Assembly: GCA_021495925.1 (NCBI GenBank)
Contig: JAKEKT010000033.1
Coordinates: 248,001-312,000, forward strand
DNA from: Diplodia intermedia
Lineage: Eukaryota; Ascomycota; Dothideomycetes; Botryosphaeriales; Botryosphaeriaceae
Direction of reading: 5' to 3'
DNA length: 64,000 nt
This document shows, piece after piece, positions 22,002-33,234 of this stretch. Under the pieces are notes generated by a model, which saw only the letters and a list, made by a program, of their open reading frames with translations, was not told the origin of the DNA and did no database searches. A program made the translations under genes and the position numbers. Numbering within the stretch: position 1 is the stretch's first letter; every line of letters starts with the position of its first letter.

Positions 22002-24372
22002 CTTGATGGATATGAGGGATGAGTTGGGGTTTCTGTCCTCCAAGGGACTACGTCTAGGACATTATATACGCTTGAGAAGCGCCGCCGAGAGTTTAGCTGG
22101 TGACCCCCATCCCGTGGCAATGAGACATCCAGCTCTTCAGAGTCAGCTTGATCCTTCAGTTCCTGTGTGCCGTCTGTGGATCCTACTTGGGCGCCTGAGC
22201 CATATCACTGACACGGTACGTCTGGGACAGGCTGGAAGTGTGGGGTTGTTGTGATCCCTTCACCATGACTGCCTTGGTTGGTTAGCTGCCTTTGTTGTTT
22301 TCCCAGGTTACCCGGTACTTGGGCTCAATGCAGACAGCCGCTTAGGACAAGATTAAGGGGCGAACTGGTGGTCTCAGTCTAGATACGAAGCGCGTCCAAG
22401 GCGTATACGGCCACACTAGCACTCCAGACGCTCGCTAGCCTCGTATGTGTACGCAGATGTCTCTTAATCTCTCCTTGGCTATAATTGACTAGTGAGAGAT
22501 ATCATATGCTGAGCTGGTCCAACGATTTGCTTTGTGATTGCTTCTATGGGACCATCCAATTACTCGTACCGGTTCTTGAAACCACGAGTTACGGCTCTCG
22601 TTTTCGGGTATCGCTCTGGACGTCAGGCGATGCAACATTTTTGCGCTGCTGGCCCGAAATGAGGGACCGGTAGTTCATCTATAGACAACGACATTGGTAC
22701 AGGAGACGTAGAGCATAATTACTGGCTTTTTACCTAGGTAATCGACCAAGAACTAATGGTGGATATGCAAAAACTGTTGTACTTCGAGATCAAGCCACGG
22801 TGCGTCCATGCGGGCGTGGGGAGTTTTGCCGCACCCGGATTTGCCGCACTCCATTACCTAAGACTTCTGCGCCACTGAGTAAACCGGGCGCCTACGTGCC
22901 TACACGACTCGTTCCCGCCCGGCCCGGAGCGCCGCCAAGCATTTAAGATCCCGCACGGGCCGAAGCGCTGTAAGGACCACGCCGTCCCTTAACCGATGCT
23001 TGTTTTCTTAAAACGACCGCTTACATGATCGCAGCACTCCTTTGACGGTGGAAGAAGTGACTCTAAAGGCACAAGTGCAACATGCTGTTCACGCGCGGTA
23101 GTAGTGGACCGTCCAGAAGGTGTTTTTTGACCATGACACATGACCACGTCGTTGCAGCACTTCGTTCGGGATTTCATCATACCTTGGCGGACCCGCAGGC
23201 CAGCAGAAGACCGCTCTCTACCACTCAAATGAGGGATGCCATGAATCAACCGAGACTCAGAGCACGGCCTTAAAGGGTCATAAACGCCACCCACTCCCTG
23301 CAGAACGCCACCGATTCCCTGCAGAACATGAGTCAGGTCAAGAAAGCTTCCCCAGCTTCATTGTCTCGGCCATGGGCGACGCGGATGCACAGACAGATTG
23401 CAGCCCGACCAATCATCAATTTTCGGAACATAATGCAATGCGGGACAAGCTGGGGGGTTGCGGAGATCGCGGTACGCCTCACACGGCCGGTGCGATTCAG
23501 CACACCGGCTGTTCTGGCCATGCAACTTGGAAGATCTGCTGCACCTCCACCTACGATCGTCGTTGGAGTCAGCCAACTCTCCGCAGCTTGTGTGGAACGT
23601 GCAACCGCCGATTAAGGCCTTCCGCCGTATCAGCTGCTCATCCGTTAATCATCCATGCCTAGGCAAATGCCGTAGATAACCGTAGATACAGTTAATTATA
23701 TTCGGCCTAGTAGAGAAGGATTTTAATATTTAAATCTTATCTAAGATAATTAAAACGAAACGTAAACCTCTTTACTTAAGATATTAGTAATAAAAAGAAA
23801 TTTCTTTTTTTTTTAAATATATATATGTATTTCTATAGTTTCAATCTCTATACTTAAACTACTTTATAGATATACTAGTTGTAAGCGCTTCGAGTATAAG
23901 AATAGCTTCGTCTACTAACGGGACTGGATAGCTCGACGTGGCTTTGAGCGGGCATCCTTCTCGGTATGGTGGATTTACAGCCCAGGGGCCAGGGCGCAAG
24001 AGAAATTACGATTTTTTAGAGACTTCATGTCGTGTGGCTAAGCTTCTACTGCCTTCCGTGCTCCCAGGAACCAAGTAGGTTGTCTCTATCAGCGAAACAT
24101 AGTCTTCAATTTTCAGCCCCCAAATCCAACAGCAATGACATCATAGTCCTGCACCGCCCATCTCCACCGCAGTCGCCACGTATCCAGGCTGTGCTCCCAA
24201 CAGCAAGGCGTAGACGGAGGCTAAGCCCACCCGACGGTGTGAGACGAGACCTGTATATACATGCTTGCACGCGCGAGGCTCTCCGCTGAACCATAGGCAT
24301 CCCCATCCCTCGCTTCCTCGGCTCCGCTCGACGATCCTCATCAACACCAAAAAACAAAAACTCCAAACCAAC
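22002..24372. other. 2.4 kb gene-poor spacer with a RIP-like AT patch
   Basis: No convincing gene is seen. A 21 bp unit (core AACGCCACC.. CCCTGCAG) is tandemly duplicated at about 23283-23326. From 23675 to 23905 the composition drops to very AT-rich with abundant TA, like the other relic patches in the window. The last 100 bases form the C-rich leader of the next gene. Confidence 0.45.
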
Positions 24373-25239
24373 ATGAGCCACGAAAAAGACAACACCACCA
24401 CCACCACCACCACCACCACCACCATGGAACCACAGCACACAGCCCGACCAGGCCCCGCCCCCCGCCTCTTCCCCGCCACGCTCAACGGCTACCACGACTG
24501 GAAGTCCATGTCGCCCCTGCACCTCGGCACCTCGGCGACGCAGACGACGCACGCGGCGACGATCCACGACGAGAACCGGTACAGCAGGAGCTCGCGGCAG
24601 CAGATGCGGCTGGTGCTTTACGCGGGGCCGATGACGGAGGACGAGGTCGAGGCCGAACACCCGATGCTCGCCAGCGTCGACAGCAGCGGCGGCTGCTGGG
24701 GCAGCGGCGATTTCACCGTCACGGTGCCGGCGGCGGCGAGGGATTACGGTGGCGGCTGTGCTGCGCCTGACGCGGTGGTGAACGTGCACGGCGGGAAAAC
24801 TGGGACGGGGAGGACTGCGGCGCGGTTCGAGGTCGAGGTCGACGTCGACGACGTCGACGTCGTCGGTGCTGGTGGTCGAGATGCGGAGCGGTCGGCGGGT
24901 GCAAGTGGCGGTAGTCGACGACGAGGACGACGCGTCGAGGCGTTCGAGTGGCGCGGCAGCAGCGGCGAGCATGTGAGGAGAGTCGCGACGGGCCCGTCGG
25001 CCGGGTGGAAGCTGGTGCGGCTGGCCGGTGGCGAGGAGGAGGAGGAGGAGGAGGTCGTGGCTGTGATTGCGCATAACGCGTCGTGGAGCAAGACGAAGAA
25101 GCTTCGGTTCGCCTTTGTGGGCAGCGGGCTGACGGGTGGGTTGGGTGAGTTGTGGGAGATTGTGGTGGTGGTGTCGGCGTTGAAGATGTGGGTCACCGGG
25201 TCGAGGAAGAGGGCTGCCATGCCGGCGGCGACGGCGTAG
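24373..25239 (+). CDS. Hypothetical fungal protein with poly-Thr start and acidic loop
   Basis: A single-exon frame of 288 residues from ATG 24373; an alternative ATG at 24424 follows the ACC/ACC triplet run that encodes poly-threonine. Conserved-looking segments are LFPATLNGYHDWKSMSPLHLG, RYSRSSRQQMRLVLYAGPM and, near the C-terminus, VVAVIAHNASWSKTKKLRFAF, which read like a small globular fungal protein. Two simple-sequence expansions interrupt it: a GTCGAC-type repeat encoding an alternating D/V run (about 24832-24863) and a GAG run encoding poly-Glu (about 25037-25054). There is no signal peptide. Function unknown. The very long minus-strand shadow frame here is GC bias. Confidence 0.6.
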   Translation: MSHEKDNTTTTTTTTTTMEPQHTARPGPAPRLFPATLNGYHDWKSMSPLHLGTSATQTTHAATIHDENRYSRSSRQQMRLVLYAGPMTEDEVEAEHPMLASVDSSGGCWGSGDFTVTVPAAARDYGGGCAAPDAVVNVHGGKTGTGRTAARFEVEVDVDDVDVVGAGGRDAERSAGASGGSRRRGRRVEAFEWRGSSGEHVRRVATGPSAGWKLVRLAGGEEEEEEEVVAVIAHNASWSKTKKLRFAFVGSGLTGGLGELWEIVVVVSALKMWVTGSRKRAAMPAATA

Positions 25240-25279
25240 TTGTGGACGTGGAAGTAGCTATGGCTCAGTGGAGAGAGCA

Positions 25280-25849
25280 TCAGAGTGTAGTAAGCCAATT
25301 GCATTGGTCTAGACCTGATACAATGTAAATAGTCAACAAGATCGCACTTCGGTCCATAAACTCAGCAATATTTACAAGAGAAAGTATCTGGATCATGGTT
25401 TCCAATGGCACACGCAGGGCATCCGTGAATAGCGCCAACGTTTTCAAATTCGGCCTGTAAGGGGGCACCCAGACTCCAAAAACCTCGAATACAGAGTGTC
25501 CATCTATATCGCCTGGCACTCGTAGTGCCTTGTAGAGGACGGTATCGCCATCAACAATGATTCCCTCTCTCCAAGGTCCACTCTGGTCCTTATCTTTTCT
25601 CGCCATACAGACAGTTAAGGCCCTGCTTTGCACGCTCGCGACGAAAGAGGCATTGCGCGAATGGAAGCTATGGTCGCTACTTAGCAGCGCCCAGCTCGGC
25701 TTACTTGTCGCTAAGCCGCTCTTCGCCGACTCTTGTGTTACATGCGCCTGCCGTTGCATAGCCAATAAGGTAATCTCGACCTGAGCCGATAGTAAGATAA
25801 TCGGCAAGGCGCATTTCTGTAGTAAGCTGCTTAGCAATAATGCAGGCAA
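25280..25849 (-). CDS. Possible unknown gene or exon
   Basis: A 189-residue minus frame whose middle part (GIIVDGDTVLYKALRVPGDI, then HSVFEVFGVWVPPYRP) reads like real protein, flanked by less convincing ends. No family recognised and no intron clearly needed. It is adjacent to and divergent from the PNP-domain gene. Could be a fragment. Confidence 0.25.
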   Translation of the reverse strand: MPALLLSSLLQKCALPIILLSAQVEITLLAMQRQAHVTQESAKSGLATSKPSWALLSSDHSFHSRNASFVASVQSRALTVCMARKDKDQSGPWREGIIVDGDTVLYKALRVPGDIDGHSVFEVFGVWVPPYRPNLKTLALFTDALRVPLETMIQILSLVNIAEFMDRSAILLTIYIVSGLDQCNWLTTL

Positions 25850-26085
25850 CAGTGACAGGGTTCATCCATATACCCCGCTTTGTCGCGCCCCACGACATAT
25901 CTCACATCACCTTTCTTTCGGCACTATCTGCGTCTGGATCTCTACCTCTTGTTTTCGTGACGAGCAGTTCCTTTCCATCCGGCCCCCACGCGATCGGCGT
26001 TCACGCAGAACTTGGCGGAGCATCTCAGTGAAGTCAAAGGGCTTCGCGAGATCGCTACGGCCCTTTCATTCAGCCTCGTTACGCA

Positions 26086-27467
26086 ATGACCAAGTTGCTC
26101 CTCCCCAAGGACCAATATACTATAGGATGGGTTTGTGCACTCCCAGTTGAACTTGGCGCCGCAGGTTTGATGCTTGAGGAGGAGCACCAGGCTTTCGGGT
26201 TCGAGAACGACACAAACACTTACACACTTGGACGGGTCAATGGCCACAACATCGTAATTGCTTGTCTACCAGCCGGTCGAACAGGCACCAATTCTGCTGC
26301 AACGGTCGTCTCCCAGATGAAGTCTTCCTTCCCCAAGGTCCGATTCGGTCTTCTCGTTGGCATCGGTGGCGGAGTACCAAGCAAAGATGTGGATATCAGG
26401 CTCGGAGATGTCGTCGTCAGCCAGCCGGGAAAAGGCTATGGTGGAGTCGTCCAGTATGACTTCGGAAAGACCACTCCAAGTGGATTCATTCGCACAGGCT
26501 ATCTAAGTCCTCCACCAACAATCCTCCTGAACGTCCTCTCGAACGTACAGGCTTTCAAGCCTCGGATGGCCAATATGTTTCAGCAAAACCTTACCAAGCT
26601 AGTAGGGGACCGTGGATACACACGCGATAACTTGGAGCCCGATATCCTCTTTGCGGCGGACTACGAACATGAGAAAGGACCAACGTGTGCATCGTGCGAC
26701 AAAGAACGACAATTGGAGCGCCAAGGCCGCGATGACGCATTGCCGCTGGTCCACTACGGCACTATAGCTTCAGGGAACGCAGTGATCAAATATGGTTGTG
26801 AAAGAGACCGTGTTAGTGCGGAGTTTGGCGCAGTTCTCTGCTTCGAAATGGAAGCCGCTGGCCTCATGAACGATTTTCCATGTCTGGTAATTCGAGGCAT
26901 ATGCGACTATGCAGACTCTCACAAAAGCAAGAGCTGGCAGACATATGCTGCAGGCACTGCAGCAGCCTACGCTGCCACGCTATTGTCGTTTCTGCCGTCA
27001 ACAGATGTTACCAGAGAACCTGCCATATACACAGCAGGGCCAAAGCACGGTTAGTATATATGTACAACCACATCTAATACATCACTGATGCCTCTGAGGG
27101 ATTTAAAGATGATTACAGCGGATCACATCTTCGGAACGTTGACTCTCGTCCAAGTGCCTCGACAAGTGTTGTTCAAGGGAAAGGTGCCGAAATACATCAG
27201 TCTAAGCAAAGTGGTGATATCTCGAGAGGCGAACCGGACATTACCGGAGTAGGAGTATCTGCCGACATCCTAGCAGACAAGCCACAAACCCTCAACAACT
27301 CGGTATGCCAGTGTGAGACTACAACGGATCCCTGTAGCCATACTTATGTTTCACCTTGATTCTAGGATACCTGGTTACGAGAGCTACCCCGTCGCGATCC
27401 AGCTTTGTTTGCAACGATTGTCCAGCTTGCGTTGTTCGAACTGGCTACTAGCGCTGGTTTGATATAA
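26086..27467 (+). CDS. PNP-superfamily domain protein of the fungal NLR-effector type, without NACHT
   Basis: Three exons are modelled: 26086-27049, 27109-27302 and 27366-27467, with gttagt and gtatgc donors, giving 419 residues. Residues 1-310 are a nucleoside-phosphorylase-like domain: YTIGWVCALPVELGAAGLM, LLVGIGGGVPSKDVDIRLGD, VHYGTIASGNAVIKYG, LCFEMEAAGLMNDFPCLVIR and GICDYADSHKSKSWQ. In fungi this domain is best known as the N-terminal effector-like module of STAND/NLR proteins. A polar linker follows (SVVQGKGAEIHQSKQSGDI), which in such proteins leads into a NACHT or NB-ARC ATPase. Here it instead enters a 33-residue tail (DTWLRELPRRDPALFATI) and stops. It may be a solo effector domain or the truncated head of an NLR. 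The third exon is the least certain part. Confidence 0.75.
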
Positions 27468-27839
27468 GACTCCGCGGTGGCTTCGTTGGAATGGAGACGC
27501 GATTGAAGGGTGGTGTGGGAGGTGCAGGCCGGGCAGGTGGCTCCCATTCCGATCATACGTCGAAGACCAAGCTTTCATCCACGGGGTTCTACCCGATGGT
27601 AGAATCCTACCTGGGCCTGTAGAGACCGACCTCATCTTACCAGGTACTAATATCTGGCATGACATGTGCGGTATATGTCAAACATGGCTACCACTGATTG
27701 GGTTTAAGTCGACTGGATGGATATGCTGGTTCGAGCACATAGTTGAGGTAAAGCTCAATTCACTCATTTAAAGGTCCTCTCAAGTTACTTATTATTTTAT
27801 CAGGCTCACGTATCCCCTCCTTTAGAGGCCACTTCTTAG
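27463..27839 (+). pseudogene. Orphan Rua1 C-terminal-like zinc domain
   Basis: In a frame different from the preceding exon, the sequence reads KTPRWLRWNGD, EGWCGRCRPGRWLPF, IHGVLPDGR, PVETDLI, MCGICQTWLPLIG and WFEHIVEAH. Two CxxC pairs and a terminal H-x4-H-like end match the C-terminal zinc domain described for the fungal transcription regulator Rua1. An intron (gtaaag to tatcag, 27751-27803) joins the last 12 codons to a TAG at 27837. Immediately upstream the frame is closed by TGA and no N-terminal part is seen. This is a domain fragment, probably 5'-truncated. It partly overlaps the end of the PNP gene model. Confidence 0.6.
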
Positions 27840-28024
27840 GAACTACGGGTAACTACTTAGTATTCGAATGTTAGTCATTCCCGGCCGTCTGGCATTCTGA
27901 CGCTGGCCCTTGCTCGTGTGCCTGCATCACCATTTGCATTGCACCGAACAGTCAGCAGGGGCACAGACATTACGATCTCAGAGGACAAGGTACATGAAAC
28001 TCCCAAGCTTACACTACAGCACCA

Positions 28025-29780
28025 TCAAGCCAGCGTCCGCACGTCAATCCCATTCCGCACGCAAGTGACGGGCCACTCGACCCACGCCAACGCCCGCGCC
28101 TCCAGCCTCGCCACAATCATATCCACCACGCTCTCGCTCCAGCCCTCGGACCACCAATACACCTCGCAGCACCGCATCAGCGCCGCGAAATGCGCCAGCA
28201 CCACCAGCGCCGCCGGATGGCCCTCGGCGATCAGCGCCACGAACGGCTCGGGCAGCAGCAGCGGCCAGATCCATATCCCGTCCGCCATCCGCCCCGGCGC
28301 CGGCGCCGCCGCCATGACGCGCGCGTACGTCTCCCGCAGCGCCTCCACCGCCGCCTCGCAGACGACGACGGCCTGCTGATGATCCGCCGCGATGATCGCC
28401 CTCACCGCGCCGCGCGCCGTCGTCTCCAGCTGCCGCACGAACTCGCCGCCCGCAGCTGCACCCGCGGGCTCGTCAGGCTCGACGACGTCGGCCGCCGCCG
28501 CCGGTACGGACGCTTTGGTGAGCGCGGCCAGCAGGTCGCACTCGCCGCCGCCGGCCACCCACTGCGACGACGTCATCGGAGGAGGCGTGTCGAGGATCGA
28601 CTTCACTCCTGTGTCCCCCCGCCCGTCCGTCCGTCCGTCAGCTCAGCAATACAGAGGGTCGGTTGGACCGAGAAGATGGGGGGTGGGGTGGGTGGTAAAC
28701 ACTCGCCTTTGAGCAGCACGAACGCCTGCACGACGTCGTGCGTGGACACCGGGCGGCCCTCGCGCCCGGCCTCGGCGACGGCGAAGACGGGGAAGATGAA
28801 GACGATGGAGCCGAGGAAGATCTGCGCCTTGTAGTTGTCCTCGTTGATGATGTCGTTGCGCAGCTGCGCCGAGAACCAGTTCAGCGCGAGCGCCTGGTGC
28901 CGCGCCGAGAGCAGGCTGTAGGTTTGCTTGTGCGACTGGTTGGCGTGGCCGTAGTGCAGCGCCGACACGGCGAGGAGGCCGTGCATGAGGTACTCCTGGT
29001 GTTGCCGTGCGGCGTTAGTCACGGGTGTTGTTTTTTTGGTGGTGAAAACAACAACAGGTACACAACACGCACGTGGGAGAAGGCGCAGTCCGGGATGACG
29101 TCGCGCCAGAGCGGAGCCAGCCGTGCGTCTTGGCAGAAGGAGAGGTGCGCGGTGGTTAGGTAGTGCTTCAGCAGCTGCAGATCCTTCAGCCAATCGCTCG
29201 GCCCGGTTTGGACAAGTTCGGACGTCGGCGTCGAAATGCAGGGTTCTCGCTGTTGTGCTGCTGCTGCTGCTGCTGCAGGGACCGCCGGCACGTTGTGGTT
29301 GAAGATCCGCATTTCCTCTTCGAGGCTGGCGAACAGCTTCTTCCCGTCCCCGATTTTGGTATTTAGCGAGTGCAGCAGATGCTGGGAATACGCTTCCCGT
29401 GGAAAGGAAGCTTGCGGCGAACCATTCATGACGGGCGTCATAGTGCTTCCCTCAAGCAATAGCCCCGGGGACGCGGGCGATGTTTGGCCTGTTGAAGAGG
29501 CTTGCGGCTCTGCCCCGACTACAGTGGCATTGTGCCATTGGAGCTCGCGGCTCTGCTCTGGCATTGCGGCCAGACTGCATTCCATGCCGTACCGCTTGCA
29601 GTTGCCACATGGACGTTGTTCATCACACTATCGTGTGTCTTAGAGTTTCTCCAGTGAAAACTATCGCTTCCTTTCTCATGTTTCCAGCACGCATTGTGAC
29701 TGACGCACCTTGACATGTCGAGTCTTGCAGTGTGTGCAGCCATTTTTGGACTTTTTATGGCCCAAGCGAGTGCGCTTCAT
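28025..29780 (-). CDS. Zn2Cys6 transcription factor (Upc2-like architecture)
   Basis: Four exons, 29709-29780, 29073-29627, 28707-28995 and 28025-28608, give 499 residues in frame. After MKRTRLGHKKSKNG the zinc cluster is complete across intron 1: CTHCKTRHVKCDEQRP, then CGNCKRYGMEC (C-x2-C-x6-C-x5-C-x2-C-x6-C). A poly-Ala/Gln stretch follows, then the helical C-terminal domain starting WLKDLQLLKHYLTTAHLSF with EYLMHGLLAVSALHYGH, as in the sterol-uptake-control type of regulators. Intron 3 appears to use a GC donor (AAAG/gcgagt) because only that join gives LKGVKSILDTP. It is divergent from the sugar transporter 816 bp away, a common regulator-target arrangement; regulation of that transporter is inferred only. 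Confidence 0.9.
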
Positions 29781-30595
29781 TTGGTAGCAAAGCCACTACT
29801 ACACTGGGATGCGGATCGGCGTGCGCGGCGATGGGGTGTCAAAAGAGAAAGAGAACGAAAAGGAGAAAGAGAAAGAGAACCCGACAGGGCTGGTGGACGT
29901 CTTCCATGAAGGCGGGTGCAGCTCCGATCATTTCCTTCCGGACGTCTCCACAATCCGGCGGACCAGATCCAGACCCACTCAAGCCAAAGCCGCCGCTCGG
30001 CAGCGACCCGGCTAGGCTGACCGGCTTCTGTGCCGATCCGGCATCGAAGAACTGCCGAGACTGGTGTTAACGTTCTTTACAGGCGGTAAGCAATGCAACG
30101 GCTTGCATAATGCTGTAAATTAATGTCCCGAGGTGGTCGCATGGCTTCTCGGGGACTAGCGATGTCATCTACGGCCGAGGAATCAGTTCATCCACGATGC
30201 TGAACCTTAACCTGAGACATGGGTCGCACAAAGCCATCAGCTTCCGAGCTGACTGCCCTATTCGAAAGTGAGTTCCTTCCCCAGAGGCTTCCATCACCAC
30301 GTGGACGCCTCGTAGCGTAGACACTGAGCCATGTAATCGGCAAAATCCCGAGCCCCTACCTTAGCGTCATGAGGCTCTCTGCTAGCATCTTGGAGGCTCT
30401 TTGGGCTCGAGGATCCTCCGAGCTGACCCCTGCAATAATTGTGTACAACTCCACGTTTCTACCCCGCTTCTCCAGACGGAACCCCAGACCGCTGTTTCAT
30501 CAAAAGCCTCCATGTCCGCCCCGGATTTTCTCTCCATACTCGCAACATTCTTCCACGCCACATCGAGTTCCATCGCACTGCCCACCAAGGCAAAA
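29781..30595. promoter_or_regulatory. Bidirectional promoter region between regulator and transporter
   Basis: The 815 bp spacer between divergent starts contains a purine-only GAAA/GAGA tract at about 29837-29880. No coding frame is supported. Binding sites for a Zn2Cys6 protein (CGG pairs) could be searched here, but none is asserted. Confidence 0.4.
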
Positions 30596-32740
30596 ATGGA
30601 GAAGCACACCGGTCGTGGCAGGGACTCACCAGACGTGATCCACCATCAGGAGGTGGTGGAGAAGCTGGAGCGCAACACTACTGGCGAGTAGGTGACCAGT
30701 TTCTGAGCGCGTTGCACGCATCACGGCTGACACTTGTGACAGAATCCATAATCCGCTCGCCGGAATTCCGAAGCAGAAGCTCTTTGACGATGTTGAGGCG
30801 CTTGCACAGAACCACCAGCTGACCGACATTCTTCCTGATCTTCGTAAAGGCGCTCTGGTTGCTCAAGCCGGTGATGAGTACGAGAGTGTTGAGGGGCTCA
30901 GCCAGGACGACATTCAGGCGCTTCGGAATGAGAAGATCCATCGATGGAAACACCCCAAAGCACTCTATTTTACCATCATCCTCAACTCGGTCAGCGCTGC
31001 CATCCAAGGCTGGGACCAGACCGGATCAAATGGAGCCAACCTGTCGTTTCCGCAAGAGTTCGACATAGCAGACACTGGAGCTTTGTGTGAAGCTGCCGGG
31101 ACCTGCGAAAGGAACTCCTGGATCGTGGGTGCCATCAACGGCACACCTTACGCGGCCATCGCCCTCTTGTAAGCAAGCCGTCCTGTCTGGTTTCGAACAT
31201 TGGAACTGACGTGTTCTCCTACAGTACTTGGCTTTCCGACCCGATCAACAACTGGATCGGTCGCCGCGGTACCATCTTCCTCGGGGCAATATTCAGCTTG
31301 CTCGCACCAATCGGGCAGGCGTGCGCCCAAACGTGGCCTCAGATCCTGATCTGCAGGTTGCTGCTTGGAATCGGCATGGGGCTGAAGGAGGCCACGGTTC
31401 CCGTCTTCTCTGCCGAGAACTCTCCAACGAACATACGCGGCGCACTAACCATGTCGTGGCAAGTGTTCGTCGCCTTCGGCATCATGCTGGGCTTCTCGGC
31501 CAACCTCGTCGTCGTCAACACCGGGTCCATGGCGTGGAGACTGCAGCTGGGATCAGCCTTCATTCCGGCCGTTCCGCTGATCCTCGGCATCTGGTTCGCT
31601 CCGGAATCGCCTCGTTGGTTGATTAAGAAACGGAAGTTCGCCAAGGCGTACAGATCCCTCCTTCGCCTCCGCAACTCTCCACTCCAGGCCGCCAGGGATC
31701 TGTATCTTATCCACGCGCAGCTGCAGGCGGAAGAAGCCATGATGGAGGCCAAGGGGTTCAAGAACGACAACATGCTCACGAGGTTCGTCGAGCTCTTCAC
31801 CGTGCCGCGCCTCCGACGGGCAACGCAGGCTTCTGGGATTGTCATGATCGCCCAGCAGATGTGTGGCAGTAGGTGTTCTCTGCCTGGCCTGGACCACTCG
31901 AAACGACCACTGACGTAAAGCAGTCAACATCATCGCCTTCTACTCCTCCACCCTCTTCCTGCAGGCCGGCGCAAGCCAGATCGTCGCACTTCTCGTGTCA
32001 TGGGGCTTCGGCATGGTATGCACACACACATCCCCCACCCCAACCTCATCTCCCCGTGACCGACCGACCGACCAACCAACCAACCACCATCGCAGGCCAT
32101 GTTCGTCTTCGCCTTCCCCGCGCTCTACGCCATCGACACGTGGGGCCGGCGCACGCTGCTCCTCGCCACCTTCCCGTTCATGTGCCTCTCTCTGCTCGCC
32201 ACCGGGCTATCCTTCTCCATCCCGACCACATCGCCCGCGCACCTTGGCCTCATCTCCTTCTTCGTCTTCGCCTTCGTCTTCTTCTACTCCCCGGGCGAGG
32301 GGCCCTGCGCCTTCGTCTACGCCGCCGAGGTCTTCCCGCTTTCGCACCGCGAGGTCGGCATGGCCTGGGCCGTGGCCACGAACAACTTCTGGGCGTTCGC
32401 GCTGGGCCTCACGTTCCCGCGCACGCTCCGCGCGCTGGGGCCGCGGGGCGCGTTCGGGCTCTACGCGGGGCTCAATGTCGTCGCGTTGGTGTTGATCTTC
32501 CTCTTCGTGCCGGAGACGAAGATGCGCAGCCTGGAGGAGCTGGACTACGTGTTTGCTGTGCCGACGACGGTGCATGCGAGGTATCAGGCCGGGCGGGTGC
32601 TGCCGTGGTGGTTTGGGAAGTATGTCTTCTTCCGGCGCGGCGCGGTCGAGCCGACGCTGTATCGTTTCGAGAACGGCGGCGGTGGGTGTCCGGTGCCGGA
32701 CGGTTGCGAGGCTGAGGTTGGGGGAAAGCATGTCAACTGA
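30596..32740 (+). CDS. MFS sugar-porter family transporter
   Basis: Five exons (30596-30687, 30743-31168, 31225-31868, 31924-32015, 32096-32740) give 632 residues. A long charged cytosolic N-terminus precedes the helices (ALYFTIILNSVSAAIQGWDQ with the family's D/Q start). The sugar-porter signatures are present: NWIGRRGTIFLGAIF, LLLGIGMGLKEATVPVFSAE, APESPRWLIKKRKFAKA, and in the second half IDTWGRRTLLL, YSPGEGPCAFVYAAEVFPL and VPETKMRSLEELD. The protein is a proton-coupled plasma-membrane sugar or polyol carrier; the substrate is unknown. Intron 4 contains a (GACC)n/(AACC)n simple repeat. It is divergent from the Zn2Cys6 gene. No defects seen. Confidence 0.92.
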
Positions 32741-33234
32741 GATTGGAAAAGCGCGGTTGGAGAGTTTGGATTGCGAGAATGGTATCGTGGGTTGGGTCAC
32801 GTGGGATACGAGTGGTGTTTCCATGAACTGATGAGTACTGGATGAACTCAAGTTATGAATGGAAATGTCTTTGCTATGTGCTTCGCTTATAGTTTCGTGG
32901 CTGCCTACTTGTCACTGTGCTTTAGGCGAGCCAATTTGTCCTTCGGTTGATATGAATATCGCATTAAAATGGACTGTACGGCTTCACAGGAACACATGGA
33001 AAAGAAAACGTAACGTTACATGTCCTTATGTGGTCTGTTAAGTAAGCTGTTTGAGGGCGCCATGGCTACAGTACTAAGGGTGCCAACAATATATATATAT
33101 GTCGATGTTCTAGCGTGCTTTTAAGTTTGCGACTAGCCCGTTTAGGGGCTGGTCGAGCCCTTAGATCCATCTGCCTCGGCCTTTATCCGAGCCGCACCGT
33201 CCTCTCTCCCTCTGCAACTACAATTCTGGAGTAT
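32741..33234. other. Intergenic, nothing recognised
   Basis: 3' flank of the transporter followed by a short TA-repeat (about 33091-33102). No supported gene. Confidence 0.4.

Noticed and set aside
24106..25074. 322-codon minus-strand frame
   Set aside because: Shadow of the plus-strand hypothetical gene; R/P/H low complexity, no start context.
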